Positions 19,027 through 29,744 are shown, numbered from the stretch's first letter. The stretch: 64,000 nucleotides of DNA from Mesorhizobium sp. (GCA_004017535.1 SAJS01000014.1:1-64000), one strand, 5' to 3'. The notes: a model not told the origin generated them from the letters alone. Program-made: numbers and translations.

Positions 19027-19632
19027 TCATATGCCGCGCTTGCCGAAGCCGGCGGGGCGCGGCCGGCCGAAGGGCTGCGGCGCGGGCGGAACGCGGGGAG
19101 TTGCAGCGGCAGCCGCGGCGCGTGGTGCGGCCGGCACAGCGGCGCGTGCAGTGCGCGCCGGTGCCGGCAGCGGACCGTCGAAGTCGAACGCGTCGGTCAA
19201 TTCATCGATGTTGCTGCCCGCGACGGGTTTCGCCCAGAGGATCGTGCACCAAAGTCCGAATATCGAAAGTCCGAGCAGGTTCAGCCCGCCCGGAATGCTC
19301 TCGGGATCGTCGAATTTGGCGACCAGCAGCACGCCCGCCTGCAGAAGGGCATAGACGGCGGAAAGGGCGATATAGGCCCACAGGATCCACCGGCGTCCAT
19401 TCGCGTCGCGGCTGCGGCGCGAGGCGATGTTGCCGCGCAGCGCGACAAAGATGAGCGAGGCAATCAGGACTGCGCCCGCCATGCCCTGCCGCGCCGGGCT
19501 AGGCCCTGAATTGATCAGTCCTTCGAAACCGATCGTGCCGACAATGCAGACAACGATCACCACGGCTTCGGCAACAGCAAGACCGAGAGAGTAAAGGAAA
19601 AAGCGCAGCCGGCCAATATTGGACGTAAACAT
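19027..19632 (-). CDS. Inner-membrane protein, DUF805-like, with Pro/Ala-rich tail
   Basis: A 201-residue protein with four hydrophobic segments (about residues 10-34, 48-65, 84-104 and 117-134) arranged as in DUF805 membrane proteins ([10 protein letters not shown] start, [31 protein letters not shown]). After [15 protein letters not shown] comes a disordered tail of about 45 residues rich in Ala, Pro and Arg that ends in [19 protein letters not shown] site precedes the ATG. The tail probably faces the cytoplasm. Function unknown; family assignment is tentative. Confidence 0.7.
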   Translation of the reverse strand: MFTSNIGRLRFFLYSLGLAVAEAVVIVVCIVGTIGFEGLINSGPSPARQGMAGAVLIASLIFVALRGNIASRRSRDANGRRWILWAYIALSAVYALLQAGVLLVAKFDDPESIPGGLNLLGLSIFGLWCTILWAKPVAGSNIDELTDAFDFDGPLPAPARTARAAVPAAPRAAAAAATPRVPPAPQPFGRPRPAGFGKRGI

Positions 19633-19713
19633 GTGCCACCCTCACTATTGCAGCAAGGATGAGGCACAACAGAATAAAAAACGGTTACTTCAAATGCTCA
19701 TAGCTTATGGATT

Positions 19714-20562
19714 TTAACTTTCTTCGTCTTTGGCGCGACTTCGCGCGGCCGCCGGCAGCCGCCTCGGATCATCCCCAGGCGAGCCATCGCCGCGCGGCAT
19801 GGCCGGCGAGAACCGGTCGAGCGAGGAGATGATGCCGCGCAGAACCTTCAGTTCCGGCTCGGCAAAGCCCGCGCGCGTCAATACGGCGCGCAGATTGTCG
19901 ACCATCTTCGGCTTCTTTTCCTCAGGACGGAAGTAGCCGCGCGCCTCCAGCGCGTTCTCCAGATAGGCGAACAGGCTGTGCAGTTGCTCCTTGGTCGCCG
20001 GCACCAGCTCCGGCCCGGAGAAATTGGTCTCAGTCTCGTCGGCAAGGCCGGATTTCATCCATTCATAGGACATCAAAAGCACCGCCTGCGCGATGTTGAG
20101 CGAGGAGAACCCGGGATCGACCGGAAAAGTGACGATCTCGTCGGCGAGCCCGACCTCGTCATTATAGAGGCCGAATCGCTCGCGCCCGAACAGGATGCCA
20201 GTGCGCTGGCCCGCCTCGACGCGTGCCCTGAGCGCCCTGCCCGCTTCCACCGGCCCGCGCACAGGCTTGAAGCCGTCGCGCTCGCGCGCCGTCGTGGCGA
20301 AGACGAAGTTCAGGTCGGCAACGGCCGACGCCAGGTCGTCGAAGACCCGGGTGGCGTCGATGACATGATCGGCACGGCTGGCGGCCGCGCGCGCCTTCTC
20401 GCTCGGCCAGCCGTCGCGCGGATTGACCAGCCTGAGCTCGGACAGGCCGAAATTCGCCATGGCACGGGCGACCATGCCGATATTCTCGCCGAGCTGCGGC
20501 TCGACCAGGATGATCGCCGGTCCGGCGGAGGCGGCGTTGTCTGTATCTTCGGTGGCTGGCAT
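19714..20562 (-). CDS. trmJ: tRNA (cytidine/uridine-2'-O)-methyltransferase TrmJ
   Basis: A 282-residue SPOUT methyltransferase that 2'-O-methylates position 32 of tRNAs with S-adenosylmethionine. Motif 1 is EPQLGENIGMVARAMANFG, motif 2 LFGRERFGLYNDEV, and motif 3 SSLNIAQAVLLMSYEW, the knot region; a helical C-terminal extension typical of TrmJ follows. The ATG at 20562 begins the family N-terminus; no good Shine-Dalgarno is visible. It is divergent from icd. With TtcA at 14-15 kb the window holds two enzymes that modify the same tRNA position, 32. Confidence 0.92.
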   Translation of the reverse strand: MPATEDTDNAASAGPAIILVEPQLGENIGMVARAMANFGLSELRLVNPRDGWPSEKARAAASRADHVIDATRVFDDLASAVADLNFVFATTARERDGFKPVRGPVEAGRALRARVEAGQRTGILFGRERFGLYNDEVGLADEIVTFPVDPGFSSLNIAQAVLLMSYEWMKSGLADETETNFSGPELVPATKEQLHSLFAYLENALEARGYFRPEEKKPKMVDNLRAVLTRAGFAEPELKVLRGIISSLDRFSPAMPRGDGSPGDDPRRLPAAARSRAKDEES

Positions 20563-20770
20563 GGCTGTGGGTAACCGGGGTTTGCGGCGTTCGGGCGTCC
20601 CCTGCCACATTCGGACCGGAAAATGAAGCATTCACAACGGCGGCACACGTCCATCCCGACGCGGATCGTGGTTTGCGCGCCGAAAAAGCCTTTGATATAC
20701 GCTCCGCATCCCCGGCCGAAACCATGCGGGCAAGGCCGTCCAGATCCCCCAGCAACGAGGCACTCTTTCC

Positions 20771-21982
20771 ATGGCGAAGATCAAGGTGGCGAACCCGGTC
20801 GTCGAGCTCGACGGCGACGAGATGACCCGCATCATCTGGCAGTTCATCAAGGACAAGCTGATCCACCCCTATCTCAATCTGAAGCTTGAATATTACGACC
20901 TCGGCATCGAGCACCGCGACGCCACCAACGATCAGGTGACGATCGACTCGGCCAACGCCATCAAGAAATGGGGCGTCGGCGTGAAATGCGCGACGATCAC
21001 CCCCGACGAGGCGCGCGTCGAGGAATTCAAGCTGAAGAAGATGTGGAAGTCGCCCAACGGCACCATCCGCAACATCCTCGGCGGTACCATCTTCCGCGAG
21101 CCGATCATCATGAAGAACGTGCCGCGCCTGGTGCCGGGCTGGACCAAGCCGATCGTCGTCGGCCGTCACGCCTTCGGCGACCAGTACCGCGCCACCGACT
21201 TCCGCTTCCCCGGCAAGGGCAAGCTGACGATCAAGTTCGTCGGCGAGGACGGCCAGGTGATCGAGCACGAGGTCTATGACGCTCCGGGCGCCGGCGTGGC
21301 AATGGCCATGTACAATCTCGACGAGTCGATCCGCGAGTTCGCCCGCGCCTCGCTGAACTACGGCCTGCTGCGCAATTTCCCGGTCTACCTGTCGACCAAG
21401 AACACCATCCTCAAGGCCTATGACGGCCGCTTCAAGGATATCTTCCAGGAGGTCTACGAGAAGGAATTCGAGGCCGAGTTCAAGGCAAGGAAACTCTGGT
21501 ACGAGCACCGCCTGATCGACGACATGGTCGCTTCGAGCCTAAAATGGTCCGGCGGCTATGTCTGGGCCTGCAAGAACTATGACGGCGACGTGCAGTCCGA
21601 CACCGTGGCGCAGGGCTTCGGCTCGCTCGGCCTGATGACCTCCGTGCTGATGACGCCGGACGGCAAGACGGTGGAAGCGGAGGCCGCGCACGGCACCGTC
21701 ACCCGCCACTATCGCCAGCACCAGAAGGGCGAGGAAACCTCGACCAATTCGATCGCCTCGATCTTCGCCTGGACGCGCGGCCTCGCCCACCGCGCCAAGC
21801 TCGACGACAATGCCGAGCTGAAGCGCTTCGCTGAGACGCTGGAGAAGGTCTGCATCCAGACCGTCGAAAGCGGCTTCATGACCAAGGACCTGTCGCTGCT
21901 GATCGGCCCCGACCAGCCGTGGCTCTCCACCACCGGCTTCCTCGACAAGATCGACGAGAATTTGCAGAAGGCAATGGGGTGA
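20771..21982 (+). CDS. icd: NADP-dependent isocitrate dehydrogenase, homodimeric eukaryote-like type
   Basis: A 403-residue TCA-cycle enzyme converting isocitrate to 2-oxoglutarate and producing NADPH. It belongs to the subfamily shared with mitochondrial and cytosolic eukaryotic IDH, not the E. coli type: [20 protein letters not shown] at the N-terminus, GTIFREPI and the [20 protein letters not shown] phosphate-binding block. Rhizobia use this type. Length is normal. A GAGG lies about 12 bases before the ATG. It is followed 85 bases later by a GST gene on the same strand. Confidence 0.97.
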   Translation: MAKIKVANPVVELDGDEMTRIIWQFIKDKLIHPYLNLKLEYYDLGIEHRDATNDQVTIDSANAIKKWGVGVKCATITPDEARVEEFKLKKMWKSPNGTIRNILGGTIFREPIIMKNVPRLVPGWTKPIVVGRHAFGDQYRATDFRFPGKGKLTIKFVGEDGQVIEHEVYDAPGAGVAMAMYNLDESIREFARASLNYGLLRNFPVYLSTKNTILKAYDGRFKDIFQEVYEKEFEAEFKARKLWYEHRLIDDMVASSLKWSGGYVWACKNYDGDVQSDTVAQGFGSLGLMTSVLMTPDGKTVEAEAAHGTVTRHYRQHQKGEETSTNSIASIFAWTRGLAHRAKLDDNAELKRFAETLEKVCIQTVESGFMTKDLSLLIGPDQPWLSTTGFLDKIDENLQKAMG

Positions 21983-22067
21983 GGAGCGGTGCGCGAAGCG
22001 CATGAAAAGCCCCAAAATGGGCTTTTCAAGCGACGAACGCCCGGAGCCATAGCGTAGGGCCGGGCCA

Positions 22068-22694
22068 ATGAAAAAGCCGATCCTCTATGGCGCCGACTAT
22101 AGCGTTTACGTCCGCATCGCGCGTATGGCGCTGGAGGAGAAAGGCGTCGATTACGACCTGGTGCCGCTCGACATCTTCGCCGCCGAGGGCATTCCGACCT
22201 GGTATCTGGAGCTTCACCCGTTCGGCCGCATCCCAGCCTTCGAGCATGACGGCTTCCGACTCTACGAGACCGGCGCCATCGCGCGTTATGTCGACGAAGC
22301 CTTCGATGGTCCGGCGCTGCAACCGGTCGACGCCCGCGGCCGCGCCAGGATGAACCAGATCATCGGCATGCTCGATGCTTATGGCTACCGCGCCATGGTC
22401 TGGGATGTGGCGGTCGAGCGGCTGGAAAAGGCGCAGCCGGATGAGAAGCTGATCGCCGGCGGGCTCCGCCAGGCCGAGACCGTGCTCAAGGTCCTGACAA
22501 CGCTGAAGGCAAGAGGGCCCTGCCTGCTTGGCGAGCAACTGACGCTGGCCGACCTGCACGCGGCGCCGATCATCGCCTATTTCCTCAAGGTCGAGGAAGG
22601 GCGCGATCTCTTGGCACGGTTTGTGGAAATCCGGGATTGGTATGCGCGCGTCGCTGATCGTGAGAGCTTTGTGCGGACTGAAAAGGTCGCTTAG
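22068..22694 (+). CDS. Glutathione S-transferase family protein
   Basis: A 208-residue two-domain GST: thioredoxin-like N-terminal domain (LYGADYSVYVRIARMALEEKGVDYDLV, then HPFGRIPAFEHDGFRLYETGAIARYVDE with the cis-Pro and the Glu-Thr glutathione contacts) and an all-helical C-terminal domain with LTLADLHAAPII. The active-site residue of the first helix is probably Ser12 or Tyr11. Cytosolic; may act in detoxification or as a glutathione peroxidase. The substrate is unknown. It follows icd and could be read through from it. Confidence 0.9.
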   Translation: MKKPILYGADYSVYVRIARMALEEKGVDYDLVPLDIFAAEGIPTWYLELHPFGRIPAFEHDGFRLYETGAIARYVDEAFDGPALQPVDARGRARMNQIIGMLDAYGYRAMVWDVAVERLEKAQPDEKLIAGGLRQAETVLKVLTTLKARGPCLLGEQLTLADLHAAPIIAYFLKVEEGRDLLARFVEIRDWYARVADRESFVRTEKVA

Positions 22695-22747
22695 GCCGAG
22701 TGAATTTCCTCAACGTCGGCGCCGCCCCTCATTGCCCTGCCGGCCAT

Positions 22748-22890
22748 TTCTCCCCGTAAACGGGGAGAAAGAAGCGGTTGCAACAACCGGCGCCTTTCCT
22801 GCACCGCTGACCATTGGCGAGAGCCGCGATAGCAGCCCCTTCTCCCCGTTCAACGGGGAGAAGATGGCGGCAGCCAGATGAGGGGCAGCG
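22748..22890. repeat. Intergenic repeat, two 'TTCTCCCCGT-ACGGGGAGAA' palindromes
   Basis: TTCTCCCCGT-AA-ACGGGGAGAA (22748-22769) and CTTCTCCCCGTT-C-AACGGGGAGAAG (22839-22863), the latter followed by ATGGCGGCAGCCAGATGAGGGGC. The pair fills the convergent gap between the GST and alaS genes and could also end transcription in both directions. Confidence 0.8.
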
Positions 22891-22935
22891 CTGACCTCGC
22901 AGAACTAGGAACCGGCCTACGCTAAGCCAACCAGC

Positions 22936-25605
22936 TTAAGCCGCCTCGAGCGCCGCCTTTACCGCTGCGATCGCATCATTGGCCTTGGAGGCATCCGGGC
23001 CGCCGGCTTGCGCCATGTCGGGACGGCCGCCGCCGCCCTGCCCGCCAAGCGCGGCGGACGCGACGCGGACGAGATCGACAGCGCTGAAGCGGCCGGTCAA
23101 ATCGTCGGTGACACCGACGACCACGCTTGCCTTGTTGTCCTCGCCGGCGCCGACAAAGACGACCACGCCGGAGCCGAGCGTCTTCTTGCCGGCATCGGCC
23201 AGTGGCTTCAGGTCCTTCGGCGCCACGCCGGAAACTGCCTTGCCAAGGAAGCCGACGCCTGCGACCGTCTCATTCGCAGCCGGCGCGTCGGCAACGGCCG
23301 AGCCGCCGCCCAGCGCCAGTTTCTTGCGCGCCTCGGTCAGCTCCTTTTCGAGTTTCTTGCGCTCTTCGAGCAGCGCCTCGACACGCGACGGCACATCGGC
23401 CGGCGAAATCTTCAGGGTCGCCGCCGCAGCCTTCAGGCGCTTGTCCTGTTCGTCGAGATGCCTGCGTGCCGCCTCGCCGGTCAGCGCCTCGATGCGGCGC
23501 ACGCCAGCCGCGACAGCACTGTCCGAGAGAATGCGAACCAGGCCGATATCGCCGGTCGACCTGACATGCGTGCCGCCGCAAAGCTCGACCGAATAGGGCC
23601 GGTTGGCCTTGGCGCCGTGCAGGCCGGTGCCCATCGACACGACGCGCACCTCGTCGCCATATTTCTCGCCGAACAGCGCCATCGCGCCCTCGGCGATGGC
23701 GTCGTCGACCGACATCAGCCGCGTCGTCACCGGGCTGTTCTGCACGACGATCTCGTTCGCCATGCGCTCGACCTCCTCGAGCTCGTCAGCCGAGATCGGC
23801 TTGTTGTGCGAGATGTCGAAGCGCAGGCGATCGGGCGCGACCAGCGAGCCCTTCTGCGCGACATGGGTCCCCAGCACCTCACGCAGCGCCTCATGGATGA
23901 GATGCGTCGCGGAATGGTTGGCGCGCAGCTTCGAGCGACGGGCATGGTCGACCTTGAGCTCGACGGCGGCACCGGTCTTCACCGTGCCTTTGACCACTTT
24001 GCCCAGATGCACGAACAGACCGTCGGCCTTCTTCTGGGTGTCGGAAATCTCGATCGAGAAGCCGTCGCCGGAGATGACGCCGGTGTCTCCCATCTGGCCG
24101 CCGGATTCGCCATAGAACGGCGTCTGGTTGACGACCACAGCGATCGCATCGCCCTGAGAGGCGCTGTCGATCGTCTTGCCATCCTTGACCAACGCCTGGA
24201 CGATGCCTTCCGCAGCTTCAGTCTCGTAGCCGAGGAACTCGGTCGCGCCGGTCTTTTCGCGCACCGAGAACCAGACCGTCTCGGTCGCGGCCTCGCCCGA
24301 GCCCGCCCAATGCGCGCGCGCCTCGGCCTTCTGCCGCTCCATCGCGTCGGTGAAGCCGGCGATGTCGACCGAGATGCTGCGCTGGCGCAGCGCATCCTGC
24401 GTCAGGTCGAGCGGGAAGCCGTAGGTGTCGTAGAGCTTGAAGGCCGTCTCGCCGTCCAGCATGTCGCCGGCCTTGAGGGTCTCGGTCGCGTCCGAAAGCA
24501 GACCTAGACCACGCACCAGCGTCTTGCGGAAACGTGTTTCCTCGAGCTTCAGCGTCTCGGTGATCAGCGCCTCTCCGCGCACCAGCTCGGGATAGGCCTG
24601 GCCCATCTCGCGCACCAGCGCCGGCACCAGCTGCCACATCAGCGGTTCCTTGGCGCCGAGCAGCTGCGCATGGCGCATGGCACGGCGCATGATGCGGCGC
24701 AGCACATAACCTCGGCCTTCGTTGGACGGCAGCACGCCATCGGCCACCAGGAAGGAGGATGAGCGCAGGTGATCCGCAATCACGCGGTAGGACGCGACGT
24801 TCTCCGAATTTGGCCCCTGGCCGAGCGCCGAGGACGCGACATCGATCAGGTGCTTGAACAGATCGGTCTCGAAGACGCTTTCGACGCCTTGCAGAATGGA
24901 GGCCATGCGCTCCAGCCCCATGCCGGTGTCGATCGAGGGACGCGGCAGGTCGATGCGCTCTTCCTTCGTCACCTGCTCATACTGCATGAACACCAGGTTC
25001 CAGAACTCCAGGAACCGGTCGCCGTCTTCTTCCGGGCTGCCGGGCGGGCCGCCCCAGATATGCTCGCCGCGATCGATGAAGATCTCCGAGCAGGGACCGC
25101 ACGGGCCGGTGTCGCCCATCGCCCAGAAATTGTCGGAGGTCGGGATGCGGATGATGCGGTCGTCCGAGAAGCCGGCGATCTTCTTCCAGTAAATCGCCGC
25201 CTCATCGTCGGTGTGATAGACGGTGACGAGCAGCTTGTCCTTCTTCAGGCCGAAACCCTTGGTGATCAGGTTCCAGGCAAGCTCGATCGCGCGCTCCTTG
25301 AAATAGTCGCCGAACGAGAAATTGCCGAGCATCTCGAAGAAGGTGAGATGACGCGCGGTGTAGCCGACATTGTCGAGATCGTTATGCTTGCCGCCGGCGC
25401 GCACGCTCTTCTGCGCGGTCGCCGCGCGCGAATAGGAGCGCTTCTCCAGGCCGGTGAAAACGTTCTTGAACTGCACCATGCCGGCGTTGGTGAACATCAG
25501 CGTCGGATCGTTGCGCGGCACCAGCGGGCTGGAGGCGACGATCTCGTGGCCCTCCTTGCGGAAGTAGTCGAGGAATGTCGACCGGATGTCGTTCACGCCA
25601 CTCAT
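22936..25605 (-). CDS. alaS: Alanyl-tRNA synthetase
   Basis: An 889-residue class II synthetase that charges tRNA-Ala. Class II motif 1 lies near [16 protein letters not shown] and motif 2 near [19 protein letters not shown]. The editing domain has the zinc-type motifs [13 protein letters not shown] and [17 protein letters not shown]. The C-terminal C-Ala domain ends with [16 protein letters not shown]. The ATG at 25605 ([15 protein letters not shown]) has AAGGCAG upstream. It stands downstream of recA on the same strand, separated by a repeat and the recA terminator, a neighbourhood conserved in rhizobia. Confidence 0.97.
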   Translation of the reverse strand: MSGVNDIRSTFLDYFRKEGHEIVASSPLVPRNDPTLMFTNAGMVQFKNVFTGLEKRSYSRAATAQKSVRAGGKHNDLDNVGYTARHLTFFEMLGNFSFGDYFKERAIELAWNLITKGFGLKKDKLLVTVYHTDDEAAIYWKKIAGFSDDRIIRIPTSDNFWAMGDTGPCGPCSEIFIDRGEHIWGGPPGSPEEDGDRFLEFWNLVFMQYEQVTKEERIDLPRPSIDTGMGLERMASILQGVESVFETDLFKHLIDVASSALGQGPNSENVASYRVIADHLRSSSFLVADGVLPSNEGRGYVLRRIMRRAMRHAQLLGAKEPLMWQLVPALVREMGQAYPELVRGEALITETLKLEETRFRKTLVRGLGLLSDATETLKAGDMLDGETAFKLYDTYGFPLDLTQDALRQRSISVDIAGFTDAMERQKAEARAHWAGSGEAATETVWFSVREKTGATEFLGYETEAAEGIVQALVKDGKTIDSASQGDAIAVVVNQTPFYGESGGQMGDTGVISGDGFSIEISDTQKKADGLFVHLGKVVKGTVKTGAAVELKVDHARRSKLRANHSATHLIHEALREVLGTHVAQKGSLVAPDRLRFDISHNKPISADELEEVERMANEIVVQNSPVTTRLMSVDDAIAEGAMALFGEKYGDEVRVVSMGTGLHGAKANRPYSVELCGGTHVRSTGDIGLVRILSDSAVAAGVRRIEALTGEAARRHLDEQDKRLKAAAATLKISPADVPSRVEALLEERKKLEKELTEARKKLALGGGSAVADAPAANETVAGVGFLGKAVSGVAPKDLKPLADAGKKTLGSGVVVFVGAGEDNKASVVVGVTDDLTGRFSAVDLVRVASAALGGQGGGGRPDMAQAGGPDASKANDAIAAVKAALEAA

Positions 25606-25723
25606 TGCACACTGCCTTTTTCGCAAGAACCGCCGGCCCGGCCGGCGGCAAATGGGCTCTGATATTTCAGAGATAGATGGGCCTTTTAGCGATAGCTCTT
25701 GAGCCTGTCCAGAAACACGGAGT

Positions 25724-25830
25724 TAAAGCACGTCTCCCGAAAGTGGGAACCGGTTTCGGGGATAAAGACATGCGTAAAACCAAAGACCTAAAGCGCATGG
25801 AGCGAATCTGAAACATCGCGACGCGCTTTA
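25724..25830. repeat. Composite palindromic repeat family C, copy 1
   Basis: Three parts: a TAAAGCACGTCTCCCGAAAG arm pairing with TTTCGGG, a GATAAAGACATGCGTAAAA linker, and a TAAAGCGC ... GCGCTTTA hairpin around ATGGAGCGAATCTGAAAC. The near-identical copy is at 53307-53411. Together with the recA terminator it fills the 432-base gap 25606-26037; nothing else is recognised there. Confidence 0.85.
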
Positions 25831-25865
25831 GGCCAATTCCGTCGGCCGCTCGACGCTACCCGAAA

Positions 25866-25894
25866 CGCAAAACCGCCGGCGCGAAGGCCGGCGG
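25866..25894 (-). terminator. Probable recA terminator
   Basis: On the - strand, GCCGGC-rich 8-bp stem (CCGCCGGC / GCCGGCGG) with a 6-base loop and a TTTTGCGTTT tail, about 140 bases after the recA stop. Confidence 0.65.
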
Positions 25895-26037
25895 CTCGGG
25901 GTACGCAGTACTCAAGAACGCGATTACATAAGCATAACCAAATAGACCAGGATTGTGGCCGAACTCCGGCTAAGCCGACGAATTGCTTTCGCACAATCCA
26001 GAACAGGAGACCGCTGCGCGAACTTCCTGGAACCGGA

Positions 26038-27135
26038 CTACATGGCACCGGCTTCGTCCCCGAAACCGTCGTCCCCGCCTTCGGAGCCGCCATTCTCGAG
26101 GAATTTCTCGGCGATCAGCCCTGCATTCTGCCGAAGCGCCATCTCGATCTCGCGTGCCGTGTCGGGATTGTCGCGCAGGAACAGCTTGGCGTTCTCGCGA
26201 CCCTGGCCGAGACGCTGCGAATTATAGGAGAACCAGGCGCCCGACTTCTCGACCACGCCGGCCTTGACGCCGAGATCGACTAGCTCGCCGGTCTTGGACA
26301 CGCCCTCGCCATACATGATGTCGAACTCGACCACCTTGAAGGGCGGGGCCAGCTTGTTCTTGACCACCTTGACGCGGGTCTGGTTGCCCACGACCTCGTC
26401 GCGGTCCTTGACCGAGCCGATGCGGCGGATGTCGAGGCGCACCGATGCGTAGAATTTCAGCGCGTTGCCGCCGGTCGTGGTCTCGGGCGAGCCGAACATG
26501 ACGCCGATCTTCATGCGGATCTGATTGATGAAGATGACCATGGTGTTGGAGCGCGAGATCGAGGCGGTCAGCTTGCGCAGCGCCTGGCTCATCAGGCGGG
26601 CCTGAAGACCGGGCAACGCGTCGCCCATCTCGCCCTCGATTTCAGCGCGCGGCGTGAGAGCCGCGACCGAATCGACGACCAGCACGTCGATGGCGCCCGA
26701 ACGCACCAGCGTGTCGCAGATTTCCAGCGCCTGCTCGCCGGTGTCGGGCTGCGAGATCAGGAGGTTCTCGAGGTCGACGCCGAGCTTGCGGGCATAGACC
26801 GGATCGAGCGCGTGCTCGGCATCGACGAAGGCGCAGATGCCGCCCTTCTTCTGGGCTTCCGCAACCGTATGCAGCGCCAGCGTCGTCTTGCCCGAGCTTT
26901 CCGGCCCATAGATCTCGACGATACGGCCACGCGGCAGGCCACCCACGCCGAGCGCGATATCGAGACCGAGCGAGCCGGTCGGTACGGTTTCGATCTCGAC
27001 TGCCTGCTCGTTGGCGCCGAGCCGCATGATCGAGCCCTTGCCGAAAGCGCGCTCGATTTGCGACAGCGCCGCGTCCAGAGCCTTTGATTTGTCCACTGCC
27101 TTATCCTCTACAAGCCGCAAAGTATTCTGAGCCAT
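26038..27135 (-). CDS. recA: Recombinase A
   Basis: A 365-residue DNA-strand-exchange ATPase that also triggers LexA self-cleavage in the SOS response. Walker A is GPESSGKT (residues 77-84), Walker B lies in [10 protein letters not shown], and loops L1/L2 are in [12 protein letters not shown] and the [18 protein letters not shown] region. The acidic C-terminal tail ends in [13 protein letters not shown]. Length is normal for the group. Its promoter carries a LexA box (27194-27208) over the spacer and -10, so it should be damage-inducible. alaS follows downstream, after a terminator. Confidence 0.98.
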   Translation of the reverse strand: MAQNTLRLVEDKAVDKSKALDAALSQIERAFGKGSIMRLGANEQAVEIETVPTGSLGLDIALGVGGLPRGRIVEIYGPESSGKTTLALHTVAEAQKKGGICAFVDAEHALDPVYARKLGVDLENLLISQPDTGEQALEICDTLVRSGAIDVLVVDSVAALTPRAEIEGEMGDALPGLQARLMSQALRKLTASISRSNTMVIFINQIRMKIGVMFGSPETTTGGNALKFYASVRLDIRRIGSVKDRDEVVGNQTRVKVVKNKLAPPFKVVEFDIMYGEGVSKTGELVDLGVKAGVVEKSGAWFSYNSQRLGQGRENAKLFLRDNPDTAREIEMALRQNAGLIAEKFLENGGSEGGDDGFGDEAGAM

Positions 27136-27190
27136 GATACATCACCCCTTGGTCGTCAATGAAGGCCGGACAATCCGTGATCCCTGCCGT

Positions 27191-27219
27191 TTTGTACCTT
27201 TTTTGTTCTCATTTGGCAA
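27191..27219 (-). promoter_or_regulatory. recA promoter with alphaproteobacterial LexA box
   Basis: On the - strand TTGCCA (27219-27214), a 17-base spacer and TACAAA (27196-27191). Within it lies GAAC-N7-GTAC (27208-27194), one base from the GAAC/GTTC direct-repeat LexA operator of alphaproteobacteria. LexA bound here would cover the -10. Confidence 0.8.
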
Positions 27220-27415
27220 GGGGATACAACCAACTGAAAAATAATCAACATCCGGATTTGTTCTATTTTTGTCTCACCAGGGCTAGTGCGGGGCACAACC
27301 ACTGGTCCAGAAGAGATTTCGATGTCCGGCCGTCCGAATCGCGACCCGATTGCAGGGCGACCCGGGGAAATCTAGTGTGCGCAGCCGCACGATCAATGAA
27401 AGTCAGCGACCCGAA

Positions 27416-28369
27416 ATGCCGACATCCCCAACTATCCTGGCCCCAACGATCCTGGCCTTGGGCGGCGCCCATATCGACCGGCGCGGCCAGGTTTCGGGCA
27501 CCTATGTGCCGGCAGCCTCCAACCCCGGCATGATGCGCGAGGATGTCGGCGGCGTGGTTTTCAACGCGCTGCGCAGCGTGGTGAAGCGTGGCGTGTCGGC
27601 CTCGCTGATGTCGGTGCGCGGCGGCGACGCGGCGGCGGACACGGTTGCCTCGGCGATCGACAACGCCGGGATCACGGACCTCTCGGTGGTGTTCCTCGAC
27701 CGTACGACACCGAGCTACACGGCGCTGATCGACGCAGAGGGCGAATTGATCGTCGGATTGGCCGACATGGCGCTCTATGATCTCGCCTTTCCCAAGCAGA
27801 TCAGGCGTTCCAAGGTGCGCGAGGCCATCGCCGCGGCCGACGCCATCCTGTGCGACGCCAACCTGCCAACCGCGGCGCTGGAACGCCTGGTGGCGCTCGC
27901 CGGCAGCCGCCCGGTTTTCGCCATCGCCGTCTCGCCGGCCAAGGTCGTTCGGCTGGCGCCGTTGCTCGGGAATTTGTCGTTGCTCTTCATGAACCGCCGC
28001 GAAGCCGCCGCGCTGGTCGGCGCCGAAATGTCAGGAGAAGCCCTTGTCGACGCGCTCAGGCAGGTCGGCCTGAACGCCGGCGTGATCACGGCCGGCAGCG
28101 CTCCGGTGCTGGGCTTCGACGACGCCGGCATCTTCGAAATCGCCCCACCCACGCCGCGCCGGGTCGCCGATGTGACCGGCGCCGGCGATGCGCTGACCGG
28201 CGCGACGGTCGCCGCCCTGCTGCACGGCCTGCCGCTGCGCGCCGCACTGCGCGAGGGCGTCGCGACGGCAATGCTCGCCATAGAAAGCGCCGAGGCCGTG
28301 CCGTCCCTTACGACCGCCAATTTCACGCAGGCGCTTGCCCTTGTGCCGGAGGCACGGGAGGTGGCATAG
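27416..28369 (+). CDS. psuK: PfkB-family kinase, probable pseudouridine kinase
   Basis: A 317-residue ribokinase-fold sugar kinase. The N-terminal substrate part has LGGAHIDRRGQVSG and NPGMMREDVGGVVFN; the C-terminal anion hole and catalytic Asp are in DVTGAGDALTGATVAAL. Pseudouridine kinase phosphorylates pseudouridine at the 5' position during RNA-turnover salvage. The assignment rests mainly on the adjacent psuG (40 bases downstream), the standard partner. The ATG at 27416 is used; the frame is open further upstream and the Shine-Dalgarno is weak. No psuT-like transporter is adjacent. Confidence 0.85.
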   Translation: MPTSPTILAPTILALGGAHIDRRGQVSGTYVPAASNPGMMREDVGGVVFNALRSVVKRGVSASLMSVRGGDAAADTVASAIDNAGITDLSVVFLDRTTPSYTALIDAEGELIVGLADMALYDLAFPKQIRRSKVREAIAAADAILCDANLPTAALERLVALAGSRPVFAIAVSPAKVVRLAPLLGNLSLLFMNRREAAALVGAEMSGEALVDALRQVGLNAGVITAGSAPVLGFDDAGIFEIAPPTPRRVADVTGAGDALTGATVAALLHGLPLRAALREGVATAMLAIESAEAVPSLTTANFTQALALVPEAREVA

Positions 28370-28409
28370 GGCCACCGACAATCTACTTCCTCCTTGTCGG
28401 AGAACAGCT

Positions 28410-29327
28410 ATGACGCCGGAAACCGCCCGCCCCTTCGTCGATGTCCACCCGCCCGTTGCGGAGGCCCTTGCCGCCGGCCGGCCCGTGGTGGCGCTGGAAT
28501 CCACGATCATCACCCACGGCATGCCCTACCCCGACAATGGCGCCATGGCGGCCAAGGTCGAGCAGATCATCGCCGATGCCGACGCCGTGCCGGCGACGAT
28601 CGCCGTGGTCGACGGCCGCATCAAGATCGGCCTCTCCGACGGCGAACGCGAATCGCTCGCCATGACGGGCGACGCCATGAAGCTGTCGCGCGCCGATCTC
28701 GGCTTCGCGGTCGCCCAAAAGCGCACGGGCGGCACCACGGTTGCGGCCACGATGATCGCCGCGCATATGGCCGGGATAAAGGTGTTCGCCACCGGCGGCA
28801 TCGGCGGCGTCCACAAGGGCGCCGAAAAGAGTTTTGATATCTCGGCCGACCTCGACGAGCTGGCGCGCACGCCGGTCGTCGTCGTCTCGGCCGGCGCCAA
28901 AGCGATCCTCGACATCGAAAAGACGCTGGAAGTGCTCGAAACACGCGGCGTGCCGGTCATCGGCCATGGCAGCGAAACGATGCCCGCCTTCTGGTCCAGG
29001 CAGTCGCCCTTCCGCGCGCCTCTGACGCTGCAGGCGCCTGAGGACATCGCCCATTTCTACCGCACGCGCCAGGCGTTGGGTCTGGGCGGCGGCATTCTGG
29101 TCGCCAACCCTGTGCCGCAGAATGACGAGATCCCGGCTGACGAAATGGCCGGCTATATCGAGGCCGCGCAGAAGGCGGCCCAGGCGCAGAACGTCAGCGG
29201 CAAAGCGGTGACGCCATTCCTTTTGTCGAAGATCCTGGAACTCACCGGCGGCCGCAGCCTCAAGACGAATATAGCGCTGGTCGAGAACAATGCGCGGCTG
29301 GCGGCGGAGATAGCAAAGGCGCTGTAG
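28410..29327 (+). CDS. psuG: Pseudouridine-5'-phosphate glycosidase
   Basis: A 305-residue enzyme that splits pseudouridine 5'-phosphate into uracil and ribose 5-phosphate. Signature blocks visible: VVALESTIITHGMPYPDN near the N-terminus, the FAVAQKRTGGTTVAATM region, FATGGIGGVHKGAE with the catalytic Lys region, and SAGAKAILDIEKTLE. Length is normal. GGAG stands 8 bases before the ATG. With the preceding kinase it forms a complete two-step salvage route for pseudouridine from RNA turnover. It converges on the TfoX-like gene, with 3 bases between the stops. Confidence 0.95.
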   Translation: MTPETARPFVDVHPPVAEALAAGRPVVALESTIITHGMPYPDNGAMAAKVEQIIADADAVPATIAVVDGRIKIGLSDGERESLAMTGDAMKLSRADLGFAVAQKRTGGTTVAATMIAAHMAGIKVFATGGIGGVHKGAEKSFDISADLDELARTPVVVVSAGAKAILDIEKTLEVLETRGVPVIGHGSETMPAFWSRQSPFRAPLTLQAPEDIAHFYRTRQALGLGGGILVANPVPQNDEIPADEMAGYIEAAQKAAQAQNVSGKAVTPFLLSKILELTGGRSLKTNIALVENNARLAAEIAKAL

Positions 29328-29330
29328 CGC

Positions 29331-29654
29331 CTATTTCCCCGCCCGCCGTCCCGCCTCGTAAGCCCGCCGCGCCCACACGGCCATCTCGTCGGGATCGTCG
29401 AACGCCTCGTCCGGCACGCTCCAATAGGGCATCGCCACCGCCTTGCCGTGGCGCGAGCCGGTATAGGTCCACTGGCTGCAGCCGGCGGCCTCGAAATCGG
29501 GCATGGTTTCCGCGTCCGCCTTGAGCATCAGCTCGCCGCGCACCACCACCGCGACGATGACGCCGTCGCAATAGATACCCTTGCCGCCGAACAGTTTGCG
29601 GATGCTGATCGGGCCGAGGCTTTCGAACAGTTCTTCGAGGCGCGTATTATCCAT
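29331..29654 (-). CDS. TfoX N-terminal-domain protein
   Basis: A 107-residue protein consisting only of the TfoX N-terminal domain (LEELFESLGPISIRKLFGGKGIYCDGVIVAVV, then DELMLKAD-like and MPYWSVPDEAFDDPDEMAVWARRAYE blocks). In gammaproteobacteria full-length TfoX/Sxy regulates competence; stand-alone N-terminal domains are widespread in rhizobia with no known role. No DNA-binding motif is evident. The single Cys (YCDG) is not in a motif. The start at 29654 is the only good ATG. Confidence 0.85.
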   Translation of the reverse strand: MDNTRLEELFESLGPISIRKLFGGKGIYCDGVIVAVVVRGELMLKADAETMPDFEAAGCSQWTYTGSRHGKAVAMPYWSVPDEAFDDPDEMAVWARRAYEAGRRAGK

Positions 29655-29744
29655 GGCGCGATCATCTCACCGGCCATCGGCCTTGTCATCGCCGCAACCA
29701 AAGGCATGCTGACAGGTTGAGACCTGGAAAACGGAGTTCCCGTC

